Shown in pieces: positions 1-9,232 of a stretch of 64,000 nt of DNA (positions within the stretch are counted from its first letter, which is position 1; each line of letters opens with the position of its first letter). Below the pieces are notes generated by a model. The model made no database searches and was not told the DNA's origin. It was given only the letters and a program-made list of their open reading frames with translations. The position numbers and the translations under genes were made by a program. Source of the DNA: Saltatorellus ferox (GTDB taxonomy: Bacteria; Planctomycetota; UBA1135; GCA-002686595); contig CP036434.1 of assembly GCA_007751475.1 (NCBI GenBank), forward strand, positions 5,027,524 to 5,091,523, read 5' to 3'.

Positions 1-1
1 G

Positions 2-838
2 GACGTTCAGACCGTGGGCCCCATGGATGCGCTGGGAAGCGCCTTGTTCGAGATTCATATCCGGGTCTATCAGGTGCCGACCTGGCAACTGACAACCTCC
101 GCCCGCATCAATGACGGCGGCCGGCAGGGCTTCAGCGGGATTGCAGAAGGAGACTACGAGGTTCGTATCGAGGTGGGCACGCTGCAGGAGGAATGCACGG
201 TGCTGGGCGCATGCCAGGTGCGGGTGAAGAGCGGCGAGAAGACCACGGCTCTCGTGGAGATCGCGGGGATCCCCTCGCCAGAAGTCGTTCGTGTTCAAGG
301 CTCCCTCCTCGTTCCAGCAGACCAACGCGAGATGGACCTACGCTTGAGCCTTCGCCCGGACCCCGGCCCCACGCTCCTGAGCAGCGATGTCAAGTCCATC
401 GAACGTGCTGCGATGTCAGAGCGCTCTGGTGCGCTTGCATGGAACGCCAACGAGCTGACGCCCGGTCCCTATCGATTCCTGGTCGAGCCCTTTCAGTACG
501 AGACGGTGCTCGAGATCCCCCACACCGATGTAGAGACACTGAAGATCGTTGTCCCCCGGCTCTTCCCCGTGCACGTACGGATCGTCGACGACACGAGCGA
601 CGAGCCCGTCAGAGACGCCACGCTTCGCTGGTCCCGCGGCGGCGCGGCTCGCACGGAAGACGCGGTGTCGAGTATGGACGAAGATGGGATCATCCTCCTT
701 CACATGCCCGCTGGCCCCGCCACATTCTCGGCCAAGGGCCCTGAACACGACGAGGGGTCCGTGGACTCGATGATCGGTCCCGGCTCCCACCGAATCGACC
801 TCAAGCTGCCCCAGGCCGCGGCGCCGCTCGTGCGCTGA
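2..838 (+). CDS. Carboxypeptidase-regulatory-like domain protein, 5' end outside window
   Basis: The reading frame is open from the first bases of the window, so the true start lies upstream; a GTG at 14 and an ATG at 23 are only internal candidates. The visible 279 residues are mostly beta-rich segments of the type found in carboxypeptidase-regulatory-like and other Ig-fold domains, with recurring 'G.y.v.v' strands ending in glycine/proline turns (for example 'GPYRFLVEPF' and 'GPATFSAKGP'). No catalytic motif is visible. The same kind of domain occurs in the C-terminal halves of the three sigma-factor fusions of this window, so this could be the tail of a further fusion or a stand-alone envelope protein. 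The function is unknown. I am sure it is coding, less sure of the domain type. Confidence 0.6.
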   Translation, partial: DVQTVGPMDALGSALFEIHIRVYQVPTWQLTTSARINDGGRQGFSGIAEGDYEVRIEVGTLQEECTVLGACQVRVKSGEKTTALVEIAGIPSPEVVRVQGSLLVPADQREMDLRLSLRPDPGPTLLSSDVKSIERAAMSERSGALAWNANELTPGPYRFLVEPFQYETVLEIPHTDVETLKIVVPRLFPVHVRIVDDTSDEPVRDATLRWSRGGAARTEDAVSSMDEDGIILLHMPAGPATFSAKGPEHDEGSVDSMIGPGSHRIDLKLPQAAAPLVR

Positions 839-846
839 GCTCTTGA

Positions 847-1245
847 TCAGAAGAGCTCGAACGTCTTCTCGGCCACCACCTTGCCGCCCAGCGCCAGCCA
901 CATCCGCCACGGCCCGAGCTTGTCGGCCACCGGCTCCCAGATCGTGTCGCCAAGGTAGAAGTCCCAGTCCTGCGTCTGCACGTGAACGACGCCGTCGAAG
1001 GGCGGCCGCGGCTGGCCCGCGGCGTCGAGGATCCCGGGGTGCTCGATGCAGTAGGTCAGCTTCTGGTTCTTCGCGCCCTTCACGTTCGCGACGAAGCCGA
1101 ACTCGATCCCGACGAAGGCCGGCACGCGGGTGGTGAATTCCCTGACGCGCGGCAGCTCCTTCGTTTCCGGCTCCCAGTGGGAGTGGATGCCGTAGGTCTT
1201 GATCTTGACTTCGATTCTGCGCTTGGCCATGGAAGGGCCGACCAT
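847..1245 (-). CDS. DUF3859 domain protein
   Basis: A small protein of 132 residues that matches my recollection of the DUF3859 family across its whole length: an N-terminal 'RIEVKIKTYGIHSHW' strand, a central 'IEFGFVANVKG' and 'YCIEHPGI', and a C-terminal 'DWDFYLGDTIWEPV' followed by 'GPWRMWLALGGKVVAEKTF'. The family has no established function. The first ATG is at 1245, but the in-frame ATG at 1230 ('MAKRRIEV') fits the usual start of the family better; neither has a clear Shine-Dalgarno sequence. It is divergent from the lipoprotein gene at 1291 and ends close behind the stop of the preceding plus-strand gene. No signal peptide is seen, so it is probably cytoplasmic. Confidence 0.75.
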   Translation of the reverse strand: MVGPSMAKRRIEVKIKTYGIHSHWEPETKELPRVREFTTRVPAFVGIEFGFVANVKGAKNQKLTYCIEHPGILDAAGQPRPPFDGVVHVQTQDWDFYLGDTIWEPVADKLGPWRMWLALGGKVVAEKTFELF

Positions 1246-1290
1246 GGTAAGGGCTTGACGCCCACGCGCGGATGGGTCTAGTTTCTGCGA

Positions 1291-1749
1291 ATGAAGATCC
1301 TTCCCTATCTTTCCACATCGCTCGCGCTCGCGACCGTTTCACTCACCTCCTGCGCCTCCATGATGGTGGGCGAAACCTCCACGATCGAGGTCACCTCGAC
1401 GCCGAGTGGGGCCGTCGTGACGAGCTCGACGGGGCTTGAGGCAACGACCCCTTGCCAGCTCGTCCTGCCCAACGGAACGGAGGTTGAGCTCACGGCGACT
1501 CACGAGGATCACCCTGGCGACATCCGCGTCATCCCGAGCGTGCCCGACACCTCGCGCTGGGCCGCGGGCAACGTACTGTTCGGCGGAGCCGCAGGACTCG
1601 CATCGGACGCGGCGAATCCAAGGGCGCGCGTGCACAAGGCCGACATCCACTTCGACTTCACCCGATCCGTCGAGGCCATCGAGCGCGCCGAGGCGGAAGA
1701 GGCCGCGAACGCCGCCGACGCGAAGCGCCGAGCAGGCGGCACCATGTGA
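1291..1749 (+). CDS. Small lipoprotein with PEGA-like segment
   Basis: 152 residues. The N-terminus is a lipoprotein signal peptide: a short basic start, a hydrophobic stretch and a lipobox 'SLTSC' with the modifiable Cys near residue 21. Residues ~32-68 ('IEVTSTPSGAVV' through 'TTPCQLVLPNG') read like a PEGA-type beta segment, a motif often found in surface proteins. The C-terminal third contains a Gly/Ala-rich hydrophobic patch ('NVLFGGAAGLASDAA'), which resembles small envelope lipoproteins that insert a short hydrophobic loop, and ends in a charged Ala/Glu-rich helix. No partner gene is obvious; the neighbour at 847 is divergent and the next gene is convergent. The role is unknown; envelope location is well supported. 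Confidence 0.7.
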   Translation: MKILPYLSTSLALATVSLTSCASMMVGETSTIEVTSTPSGAVVTSSTGLEATTPCQLVLPNGTEVELTATHEDHPGDIRVIPSVPDTSRWAAGNVLFGGAAGLASDAANPRARVHKADIHFDFTRSVEAIERAEAEEAANAADAKRRAGGTM

Positions 1750-1768
1750 GGTGCTCAGGAGCAGGCGA

Positions 1769-4282
1769 TCAATCGATCACAAGATCGGGCGCCAAGACGG
1801 TCTCACCAGCTCCCACCACGATGCCCTCGATGATCCCGAACTGCAGGTCGCCCTGGCCTGCGGTGATTCGGTAGGTGCCTGCAGCCACGGGTCCGTGATG
1901 GAAGGCTCCGGTGCGCCTATCGACCTCGATGAAACTGCCCGTTCGAGTCTTGCGCGAGTCGTCTTCCTCACGCCAGATCACGAAGTCCACCTTGGCTGGA
2001 ATCTCCTCTCCCAGAACCACGACACGTCCGGTGACGAAAGCGTCTTCTGGCACCGGCCTCGTGGCGACGATCCTGACATCTTCCGCTCCAAAGCGCACTC
2101 CCACCACTTCGCCGAGCACCTGGGTAGCGCCTTGCGAACGGGCTTCGGCCTTGATCTCCCACCGATCGGCTCCGTCCGCTCGAGATTCCATTGCCGTCAG
2201 CTGGAAGCGTCCCGCGGAGTCCGTAGCGATGAAATCTCCATAGTTACCGCCGATCGACCGGTGCGCTCTGATCACGACATCGGGGATGGGCAGGCCCTCC
2301 TTGTCGACGACGACGCCCGCGATCAACGGCTGATCGCTGAGCTGAAAGTCCAGCAGTCGGACATCACCCGGAGCGAGCGACAAGACCTGCACCCTCTTGC
2401 GCTGCCGCGCTTCTCCGTAGGCCGTTCCGGCGAGCAAGTCCAGCTCGAAGCCGAGCACACCCTCGAGTCGATAGTGGCCCGCAGCGTCCACTCTGGCGTG
2501 GTGATCCGTTCCCAGAACACCGAAGCCAAATTCTGGGTACTTCCTCAGTGGGCGAACCGCTACGTAGCCCCCGATAGCCGGTGATCCGTCGACGCGCAGC
2601 ACCGTTCCCTCGAACGTCGTGCCAGGCTGAATCACCAGGCGCAACTCCAGGTCCACGCTGCCGAAGTGAACCACCTGGACCATGCCACGCCCATCCGGAG
2701 TGACCGCCCCCACGCGCCAATCCCCCTCCGGCAACCCCTGGCCGTATTCGAATCGACCGATCTCGTCCGTTAGCACGGTCACAGGCTGAGCCGAATGGCT
2801 CGTCTCGGAGAGCCACCTCCTTTCCAGTGGCCCCGCCGTGACCAACGCGCCTGCTACTGGATCACCAGCCATATCGACGACGACGCCGCGAAGACGAGCG
2901 GATGTCTCCCCGAGGACGAGCGTGCAGCTTCTCCCATCGACGCTGTCTCCATCCAATGCGCTGACTCTGACCGCGTCCGACGGAAGCCGGTTCGGAACGC
3001 TCGCCTGGAGCTCTCCATTCTCGTGCGCCTGCACCTCGAAGCGGCCCTCGTCGTCGGTCACTCCGACCGGCAGGAGTGGACCGGTCCGCCTCCCCCACAC
3101 GGTGGCACCAGGCACAGACTGCCCTTCCGGATCCAACACCTGACCACGAACGCGGGAGAGCATGTCGCTGCGCCGGTGGATCGTGACCACCACCTCGGCC
3201 CCTGGCTCGACCGTCGCTCGCTCGCGCGCCATCGTGATCGCGTCCAGGATCTCATAGGTCCCCGGAACGACGTCCACGAACCGGGCGACACCGACGTCGT
3301 TCACCGGCTCGATTCGGCGTATCTGCCTGAGCCCGTCCCCGGTCTCGCGCTCGACCACCACGGACCCCATCCGCGCGGAATCTCCTTCCGGCGTCACGAC
3401 CGACACCACGATGGATGCGGACTCCAGAGGCAGCGGTGCCGCCGACTCGCCATTCCCCACGCGATCCACGACGGCTTCTCGCCCGAGCGGATCCACCTCG
3501 GCGGCGACTGGAGCGTGCGATCGGGCGCTCAGCTCTGTCGAAGCGGATACAGAGACCTCGGAGCCAGCGGGCACCACCTGCTCCGATCTAACGAGCCAGA
3601 CTGCAGAGGCCAGGATCAGAATCAAAGACGCAGCCAACAGGACCTTCTTCATGACGAATGCAGCGAGCCAGGGGGGAGCTGCGGCCGCGGTGGCCGAGAC
3701 GCGGCGCGCCCCCGCTCCCACAGGAGCGACCAGGGCCATCCATCGGCCCCTGGGATTCCGTTCATCGGGTGCGGCCACCATCGCGTCGAGGTCTCGACGC
3801 AGTAGTTCGAGCCCCCGGTAAAGCTGCGTCTTGACCGTCTTCACGGGGGCGCCCGTCTCGGCGGCGATCTGCGTCGGCGTCCAGTCCTTGCGGTAGCGCA
3901 AGTAGATGGCCGTGCGATGAGGCTCCTCAAGAGCACCGAGTGCATCCCCGATCAGCCGCTCGGCCTCCATTCGTTGCGCGACCGCAGCTGGCGCCAGCTC
4001 TGCGGGTGCCTCGAGGTCAGCAGCCTCCCCCTTTCCAAGCAGCCCCGTATTCGGGCGGAGCTTGCGGCGAAGAGCCCCCGCCCGCCGCCTCATGGTCGTC
4101 GTCAGCCAGCCTCGCTCGCTCCGCATCGTGCCCACGCCGTGCCGTATCGCTTCGACCCAGGTGTCATGCAGCAGGTCTTCCGCGTCCGCTGCGCTGGCCG
4201 TCAGCGCACCCGCCAGCCGCTCCATGAACGGCCCGTGCTCGCGAACGAGCCGGCTGATATCGTCTGAACGGATGGAACTCAT
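1769..4282 (-). CDS. ECF sigma factor fused through a TM segment to carboxypeptidase-regulatory-like domains (fusion 1)
   Basis: A protein of 837 residues. Residues 8-75 look like sigma region 2 ('AEDLLHDTWVEA', then 'RGWLTTTMRRRAGALRR') and 105-165 like region 4 ('EEPHRTAIYLRYRKDWTPTQ', then a helix-turn-helix 'APVKTVKTQLYRGLELLRRD'). A single membrane segment follows at ~214-231, directly after 'FVMKK'. The remaining ~600 residues are repeated carboxypeptidase-regulatory-like domains with 'D..G.f' turns (for example 'VTDDEGRFEVQAHENG' and 'LTDEIGRFEYGQGLPEGDWR'). The predicted topology is a cytoplasmic sigma factor tethered to a periplasmic beta-domain string. I chose ATG 4282 because the conserved sigma fold begins just after it; a GTG at 4345 is possible. 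No anti-sigma gene is adjacent. Two further fusions of the same design lie at 21386 and 40722. Confidence 0.85.
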   Translation of the reverse strand: MSSIRSDDISRLVREHGPFMERLAGALTASAADAEDLLHDTWVEAIRHGVGTMRSERGWLTTTMRRRAGALRRKLRPNTGLLGKGEAADLEAPAELAPAAVAQRMEAERLIGDALGALEEPHRTAIYLRYRKDWTPTQIAAETGAPVKTVKTQLYRGLELLRRDLDAMVAAPDERNPRGRWMALVAPVGAGARRVSATAAAAPPWLAAFVMKKVLLAASLILILASAVWLVRSEQVVPAGSEVSVSASTELSARSHAPVAAEVDPLGREAVVDRVGNGESAAPLPLESASIVVSVVTPEGDSARMGSVVVERETGDGLRQIRRIEPVNDVGVARFVDVVPGTYEILDAITMARERATVEPGAEVVVTIHRRSDMLSRVRGQVLDPEGQSVPGATVWGRRTGPLLPVGVTDDEGRFEVQAHENGELQASVPNRLPSDAVRVSALDGDSVDGRSCTLVLGETSARLRGVVVDMAGDPVAGALVTAGPLERRWLSETSHSAQPVTVLTDEIGRFEYGQGLPEGDWRVGAVTPDGRGMVQVVHFGSVDLELRLVIQPGTTFEGTVLRVDGSPAIGGYVAVRPLRKYPEFGFGVLGTDHHARVDAAGHYRLEGVLGFELDLLAGTAYGEARQRKRVQVLSLAPGDVRLLDFQLSDQPLIAGVVVDKEGLPIPDVVIRAHRSIGGNYGDFIATDSAGRFQLTAMESRADGADRWEIKAEARSQGATQVLGEVVGVRFGAEDVRIVATRPVPEDAFVTGRVVVLGEEIPAKVDFVIWREEDDSRKTRTGSFIEVDRRTGAFHHGPVAAGTYRITAGQGDLQFGIIEGIVVGAGETVLAPDLVID

Positions 4283-4446
4283 GTGGACGGCGCGACCTCG
4301 CCCATCATGTGATTCGAGTTCAGGGAGAGACCTCACTAAATCCACAGGAAATCACCCGTCGTCCTGATCCCGCCCGCGTCTCCCGTGGGTCGAGCTTCTT
4401 CCAGGTTTTGGCCGTGACCATGCTCTGCCCAAGGGATAGCGAGTTC

Positions 4447-5388
4447 ATGACCTCGACTGTGTCCCGTGCCATGGATGGATCGAGTGCGCTCCTCCTTTCA
4501 GCCTTCCTCGGAGCTCTCCTTGCAGGATGCGCCGAGGAGGCCAGCACGTTGCCACTCCGGCGCGGCCCCTCGAACGAGCCGCCGCTTCACCCGCTCGTCG
4601 CGCAGGGTCAGGCCGCACCTTCTTCTTCTGGTCCGTGGCCGTTCCATCTGTCGAGGGCTCCTAGTTCTAAGGAGGAACGCCCGCCCGATTGGGAGGCGCA
4701 GGACTTCGAGGGCCCGGCAGGTTGGGTGACCGTCACGGTTCTGGATCCCCATGGTGAGCCCTATCGCAGGGACAACCGTGCCTGGATCGAGCGCGTGGCC
4801 GACGGAGAACTGGCGGCGTCCACAGACAGGTTTCACAGAACCCCGTGGCTCCGGGCGACGCTGCCGCCGGGCAGGTATCGCGCGCAGGCCACCAGCGACC
4901 CCAACGTGCCCTTCTGTACCAGCGGTTGGCAACCGTTCCTCGCTCCCTACGGTCCTGGCGTGACCGAGTTCGAACTCGCGGCCGACGAAGAGCTGGACGT
5001 CGAGGTCGTGCTCTTGGAAGGCGGCCGAGTGCGACTGGCCCTTCCCATTCAGGAGCTACCCGAGGAGCCGCTGACCGCCGAGGCGCTCTCCCTGGAGAGA
5101 CATGCATCCAACGCGTTCGCCGCGGCACTGCACGGACCTGGAGCCGGCCACGTCGAACTCGTGGGAACGACGGATGGAACGAAGTACGGCGTCGACTTCC
5201 ATGGGCCTGCGCTGGATTTCACGTATCGATACCGTGTCGTCCTGCCCGGCACAGAGTGCCTTTCTCACACCATCGTTCCGCCTGGCAACTACTCCTTGCG
5301 CGCCGAGATTCCCGGATATGAGCCCGCGGAAACCGCCGTTCAGATCCGCGCTGGCGAGATCACGTGCGTGGAACTAGCCCTTCGATAG
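4447..5388 (+). CDS. Lipoprotein with carboxypeptidase-regulatory-like beta domains
   Basis: About 313 residues from the chosen ATG at 4447, which gives a proper lipoprotein signal: basic start, hydrophobic 'SALLLSAFLGALLAGC' with a lipobox Cys near residue 27. Upstream in-frame starts (4309, 4420) would bury this signal in an N-terminal extension. The mature part has a 60-residue polar linker and then two beta-rich segments, one beginning 'GWVTVTVLDPHGEPYRR' and one ending 'CVELALR', of the type seen in carboxypeptidase-regulatory-like domains with 'LPPGRYRA' and 'VPPGNYSLRAEIPGYEP' turns. The gene is divergent from sigma fusion 1, with which it may share a regulatory region. It is likely an outer- or inner-membrane-anchored periplasmic protein of unknown role. 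Confidence 0.7.
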   Translation: MTSTVSRAMDGSSALLLSAFLGALLAGCAEEASTLPLRRGPSNEPPLHPLVAQGQAAPSSSGPWPFHLSRAPSSKEERPPDWEAQDFEGPAGWVTVTVLDPHGEPYRRDNRAWIERVADGELAASTDRFHRTPWLRATLPPGRYRAQATSDPNVPFCTSGWQPFLAPYGPGVTEFELAADEELDVEVVLLEGGRVRLALPIQELPEEPLTAEALSLERHASNAFAAALHGPGAGHVELVGTTDGTKYGVDFHGPALDFTYRYRVVLPGTECLSHTIVPPGNYSLRAEIPGYEPAETAVQIRAGEITCVELALR

Positions 5389-5403
5389 CGGCGCGTCCGG
5401 CCC

Positions 5404-6459
5404 CTACTGGACCTGGACGAGAGGCACTCGCACCCTCCACTCCTCTTCGCCCTCAGGCTTTTCTTCCCGGGCCTCCACGAAGTCCCGCATCACCTCCGCG
5501 CGGATCCCGTGACCGTGGGAGGACTTCGCCGTCGCAGGCTCGCCCGTCAGGGAAACCTCCAGGGCCAGCCGCAGCGTCTCGATCTCGCTGCGCGCGGACA
5601 TCATCGCGTGGAGATAGCCTTGCACGGACGACCAGAACCAGTAGTCAAGCATCTGCCCGTCTTCCCCCTCGGCCAGCGCGCGCGCTGCCTTCATCGCGGT
5701 GACGCTGGGGAGGTCGAGAAGCCCTTCCAGCTTCCTCATCAGATCCGCTTCCCGCGAGGCAAACTCCTGGCCGAGAAGTACGGCCGCTGCCTGGGCTTCC
5801 GGGCCTTCCGCGGACTCTTCCTGAAGGCCCGTCCCGATCAGATCCCAGAAGGTGAAGCGCAGAGGGCGCGCGTCCGGCTCCAGCGCCTCCAGGGCACTGC
5901 CCAGAAAAGCCTTCAGTCGAAGAGCGTCGGCCCGCGTCCAGGGAACCTGGCGCTCTTCGCGACCGAGTTCGTCGCCGATCCAGCGCACCCTCAGCGCGAA
6001 GAAGCCCGTCATGGAAGGAAGACTGTCCTCCAATAGCAACAGCGTTGCCGCCAGTCCCTGAGTCGCCTCCAGCCCCTCGAAGAATGCCTCGTGCTCGCCT
6101 CGCTGCAAGTGGACGCCGTGTGCGAGGGAGCGCCGCTCGATCGCCTCCATGATCCGCGTGGTCGTCCAACCGCCTTCATGACCGCCCGGCTCGTCGTACC
6201 AGGTATCCTCGACATTGGCCTCGCTGGTTGCGTCGATCGCGGGCGCGAGGACCGCTTCCAGCGCGGCTCGCTCCCGGCCTTCCTGCGCTGGATCGCCACC
6301 CCAGCCCCATCGGGCCTTCCCGGCCTTGACCTGCTCCAGCAGCTCCGACCGCGCGGCCTCGACCTTCTTCGCATCGATCTGTGGCTCGCCAGAACAGCCA
6401 GGCGCCCACGGGGCTAAAACGGAGACCACCATGAGGAAGCGCAGCGCGAGATTTTGCAT
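5404..6459 (-). CDS. Putative lipoprotein, unknown function
   Basis: 351 residues from ATG 6459, which is preceded by a GGAGGG run, although very close to the start. The N-terminus is hydrophobic ('LRFLMVVSVLAPWAPGC') with a lipobox-like Cys, and the mature part starts with charged helices. The body is rich in Glu/Ala/Leu helices ('SELLEQVKAGKARWGW', 'READLMRKLEGLLDLP'), without a motif I recognise; Cys residues are rare after the lipobox. The gene is convergent with the lipoprotein gene at 4447, with only 15 bp between stops, and its start nearly abuts the serine dehydratase gene on the other strand, so a short divergent promoter region must serve both. The reading frame continues open upstream of the start, but that part is the antisense of sdaA and is not credible. 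Confidence 0.6.
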   Translation of the reverse strand: MQNLALRFLMVVSVLAPWAPGCSGEPQIDAKKVEAARSELLEQVKAGKARWGWGGDPAQEGRERAALEAVLAPAIDATSEANVEDTWYDEPGGHEGGWTTTRIMEAIERRSLAHGVHLQRGEHEAFFEGLEATQGLAATLLLLEDSLPSMTGFFALRVRWIGDELGREERQVPWTRADALRLKAFLGSALEALEPDARPLRFTFWDLIGTGLQEESAEGPEAQAAAVLLGQEFASREADLMRKLEGLLDLPSVTAMKAARALAEGEDGQMLDYWFWSSVQGYLHAMMSARSEIETLRLALEVSLTGEPATAKSSHGHGIRAEVMRDFVEAREEKPEGEEEWRVRVPLVQVQ

Positions 6460-6489
6460 CCCTCCATGGTAGCCAGTGGCCGAGGTACC

Positions 6490-8046
6490 ATGCCCCCCAT
6501 GGCCACACAGCTTCCGCCCAGCATCTTCAACGACGCCCTCGGCCCCGTGATGCGCGGGCCCTCCAGCTCGCACTCCGCCGCCTCCGTGCGCATCGCGCGC
6601 ATCGCTCGCGACCTCTGCGGCGGCCAGCCCGACTCGGTGCTGATCCAGTTCGACACCGAGGGCTCCCTGGCCACGACCCACGACAGTCAGGGCTCGGACA
6701 TCGGGCTCTTCGGCGGCCTGCTCGGATGGGACGCCGACGACGAGCGGCTCGGTCGCTCGCGCCAGGCCCTCGACGACGCGGGCGTGAAGCTGGAGATGCG
6801 CATCGAAACGCTGAACGACCCGCACCCGAACACCTATCGACTGACGCTGGAGAAGGACGGCGTCACGACGCGGCTCGTGGCGCTCTCGACCGGCGGCGGC
6901 ATGATCGAGGTCGTGGAGATCGACGGCGCGCGGGTCTCGCTCCACGGCGACTGCACGGTCACGCTGCTCGACGTAGACCGGCACGCATCACAGGTGGCAG
7001 CTTCACTGGAATCCGCGCACGCCGCGACCGACACGCTCGTCGTCTTCACCGGCCGCGAGCCCCTCGCCGATTCGGTCATCGCCGCGATCCCGGGGGTTCA
7101 GCGCGTGCGCCGCGTCGCGCCGGTGCTGCCCGTGCTCTCCCGCGCGAACCTCTCCGTCCCGTTTCTTCACGCGGGCGAGATGGTCCAGCGCGCCGACCCG
7201 AAGACGCGGAAGCTCTCTGACTTCGCGCTGGAGTACGAGTGCGCGCGCGGCGACATCGACGAAGCGGCCGTGCTGGAACAGATGCGACACCTCCTCGGCA
7301 TCATGCGCGGCGGCGTCACGGCCGGGCTCGCAGGGACCGAGTACGATGACCGCATCCTCCCGCGCCAGAGCCATCGGTTCGCCGAGAAGCTGGAGCGCGG
7401 CGAACTGCTCGACGGCGGCCTGCTGAACCGCGCGATCCTCTACATCACCGCGCTGATGGAGGTGAAGAGTTCCATGGGTGTCTTCGTCGCCGCGCCGACC
7501 GCGGGCTCCTGCGGCACGTTCGCCGGCACGTGCATCGCCGCCGCCGAGGCGCGCCAGTCACCCGAGGACGCCACGCTGCGCGCCATGCTCGCCGGCGGCC
7601 TCATCGGCGTCTTCACGGCCACGCGCTCGAGCTTCGCCGCCGAGGTCGGCGGCTGCCAGGCCGAGACCGGCGCAGGCGCCGCCATGGCGGCCGCCGCGCT
7701 GGTGGAGCTCGCGGGCGGGACGGCGGCCCAGTCGCTCTCGGCCGCCAGCCACGCCTTCCAGAACGTCCTCGGACTCGTGTGCGATCCGGTGGGAAACCGC
7801 GTCGAGGCGCCTTGCCTCGGCCGCAACATCGCGGGCGCGGCGAACGCGCTCGCGAGCGCGAACATGGCGCTCTCCGGCTACGACCACCTCATCCCGCTGG
7901 ACGAGGTGCTCGACGCCCACCGCGAGATCTCGGAGAACATGGCGCGAGAGCTTCGCTGTACCGCACTCGGGGGCCTGTCGGTCACGCCGACGTCGAAAGC
8001 GATCGAAGCGAAGCTCTGCGGAAGCGGCGGCTGCGGAAGCTGCTAG
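6490..8046 (+). CDS. sdaA: L-serine ammonia-lyase (L-serine dehydratase), iron-sulfur type
   Basis: Converts L-serine to pyruvate and ammonia in the cytoplasm using a [4Fe-4S] cluster. The 518 residues from ATG 6490 contain both domains of the single-chain enzyme: an N-terminal beta domain ('GPSSSHSA' near residue 23, 'STGGGMIEVVEIDG' near 134) and a C-terminal catalytic domain ('AAPTAGSCGTFAGT' near 336). Three Cys residues at ~389, 431 and 442 sit in 'GGCQAETGAG' and 'CDPVGNRVEAPC'; their 42- and 11-residue spacings equal those of the cluster ligands I remember for E. coli SdaA. The protein is longer than the ~455-residue E. coli enzyme. The ATG at 6490 has a GAGG just upstream; 6499 is an alternative. 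No neighbouring gene belongs to serine metabolism. Confidence 0.95.
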   Translation: MPPMATQLPPSIFNDALGPVMRGPSSSHSAASVRIARIARDLCGGQPDSVLIQFDTEGSLATTHDSQGSDIGLFGGLLGWDADDERLGRSRQALDDAGVKLEMRIETLNDPHPNTYRLTLEKDGVTTRLVALSTGGGMIEVVEIDGARVSLHGDCTVTLLDVDRHASQVAASLESAHAATDTLVVFTGREPLADSVIAAIPGVQRVRRVAPVLPVLSRANLSVPFLHAGEMVQRADPKTRKLSDFALEYECARGDIDEAAVLEQMRHLLGIMRGGVTAGLAGTEYDDRILPRQSHRFAEKLERGELLDGGLLNRAILYITALMEVKSSMGVFVAAPTAGSCGTFAGTCIAAAEARQSPEDATLRAMLAGGLIGVFTATRSSFAAEVGGCQAETGAGAAMAAAALVELAGGTAAQSLSAASHAFQNVLGLVCDPVGNRVEAPCLGRNIAGAANALASANMALSGYDHLIPLDEVLDAHREISENMARELRCTALGGLSVTPTSKAIEAKLCGSGGCGSC

Positions 8047-8083
8047 CGAGCTGCGAGACCGGGGCCAGAAAGTCTCTGACCGC

Positions 8084-9181
8084 TCACTGAAACGTGATGC
8101 CGTCGGCGCTCGAGAAGTTCGAGGTGGCGACGCCGCCGACGTTGTCTCGGTACCAGAGCTGGAAGTAGCGGGTCTCGCCTGCCACCGCACTCACGGGTCC
8201 ACCGACAGCTGGCAGGGACGTCAGGTCCGGGCTGAACGAGACTGCGCCCGCGGCGCCCGAGTCGAGGACCTGGGAGTTGAATCGCCCGATGGAAGCACCT
8301 GCGAGACAGAGGTTCCCCTCCGAGCCGCCGGGGTTCGCCACGACAGCGTTGCCCAGCGAGTGGATCACGTAGCCGAGGGAGTTCGAGGGCAGGGAGTTGA
8401 CCTGCACCGTCAGGTTATTCGCGCTCGCCACGTTGCTACCGGACAGCGACAGGTCCGCGCCAGCGCCCGTGGAGTTCGCCACCCCCGAGCAGGTCTCGGT
8501 GCCGAGGCTCGGATCGGTGACGATGAAGGTCACGTTGTCGATCCGCATGTCGAAGTTGGCGTCGTTGAAGAAGAATCCGGGTGTGGCGCCGGTGAGGTGG
8601 ACTTCGTCCACGCTCGCCAGGACCGAGGCGAACGTCGCGCCAGCGGGAAGAATCGGCTCGAACGTCGTCGGGTCGTCGTCCCCGAAGCCGATCCAGCCGG
8701 GGGGCAGCGCCGCGGACGTGGGATCGTCGATGGTCACCGATACGCGGGTCCAATTGGGCTGGTTGAAGCTGGAGAGGACAGCGAGATCGACGTAGACGCC
8801 GGAACTCCCGTTGGGGCCGGTGATGTCTCGGTCGATCAATTTCAAACCGAAGGGCCGCGCGATGTCGTTCCCGATGAAGTCCGTGAGCGAGTCGACCTTG
8901 ATGTCGACCTCGAACGTGACCGAACCGAAGCCCGAGTAGTCGCCGATGAGGTTCGGATTGACCGGCTCACCGATGCCGCCCGTGCGAAGCTCGTTGAAGA
9001 AGATCAGAGCGGCGTGATGGGCATTCCCGTCCGGGTTGCCGCCCGTCGCTTCGAAGACCGCGTTCCCGATGAAGCCACCGTCGCTGCCGCCATCGAAACC
9101 CACGACCGTGGGGGATTGGGCGAGGGCGGGAGACACGAACAGAAGCACGCCGAGAGTGGAGAGAGGTTTCGCGAGTTGCAT
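8084..9181 (-). CDS. Secreted protein with shared C-terminal module
   Basis: 365 residues with a cleavable signal peptide ('LSTLGVLLFVSPALAQS', cleavage after Ala-Gln near residue 22). Residues ~25-235 form a beta-sandwich-like domain beginning 'TVVGFDGGSDGGFIGNAVFE' that resembles laminin-B/PEP-CTERM-type sandwich domains of secreted bacterial proteins (weak inference). The last ~125 residues are the C-terminal module common to six proteins of this window: 'GVANSTGAG', 'LPSNSLGYVIHS', 'GGSEGNLCLAG', 'IGRFNSQV', 'QLWYRDNVGGVATSNFS', and a terminal 'GITFQ'. Such a conserved end on otherwise unrelated secreted proteins suggests a sorting, anchoring or assembly role. It is convergent with sdaA (37 bp between stops). 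The function is unknown. Confidence 0.75.
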   Translation of the reverse strand: MQLAKPLSTLGVLLFVSPALAQSPTVVGFDGGSDGGFIGNAVFEATGGNPDGNAHHAALIFFNELRTGGIGEPVNPNLIGDYSGFGSVTFEVDIKVDSLTDFIGNDIARPFGLKLIDRDITGPNGSSGVYVDLAVLSSFNQPNWTRVSVTIDDPTSAALPPGWIGFGDDDPTTFEPILPAGATFASVLASVDEVHLTGATPGFFFNDANFDMRIDNVTFIVTDPSLGTETCSGVANSTGAGADLSLSGSNVASANNLTVQVNSLPSNSLGYVIHSLGNAVVANPGGSEGNLCLAGASIGRFNSQVLDSGAAGAVSFSPDLTSLPAVGGPVSAVAGETRYFQLWYRDNVGGVATSNFSSADGITFQ

Positions 9182-9232
9182 GTGGGGTCGAGAGGTGGAA
9201 AGAAGGATAGGACGAAGCGAATGGACGGGCAG

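Noticed and set aside
3600..3660. Internal start (Met-Lys-Lys) before the TM of the sigma fusions as a separate gene
   Set aside because: No Shine-Dalgarno sequence stands before the internal ATGs of fusions 1 and 3, and the frame is continuous with the sigma domain, so a single fusion product is more likely. The Met may reflect an old gene fusion.
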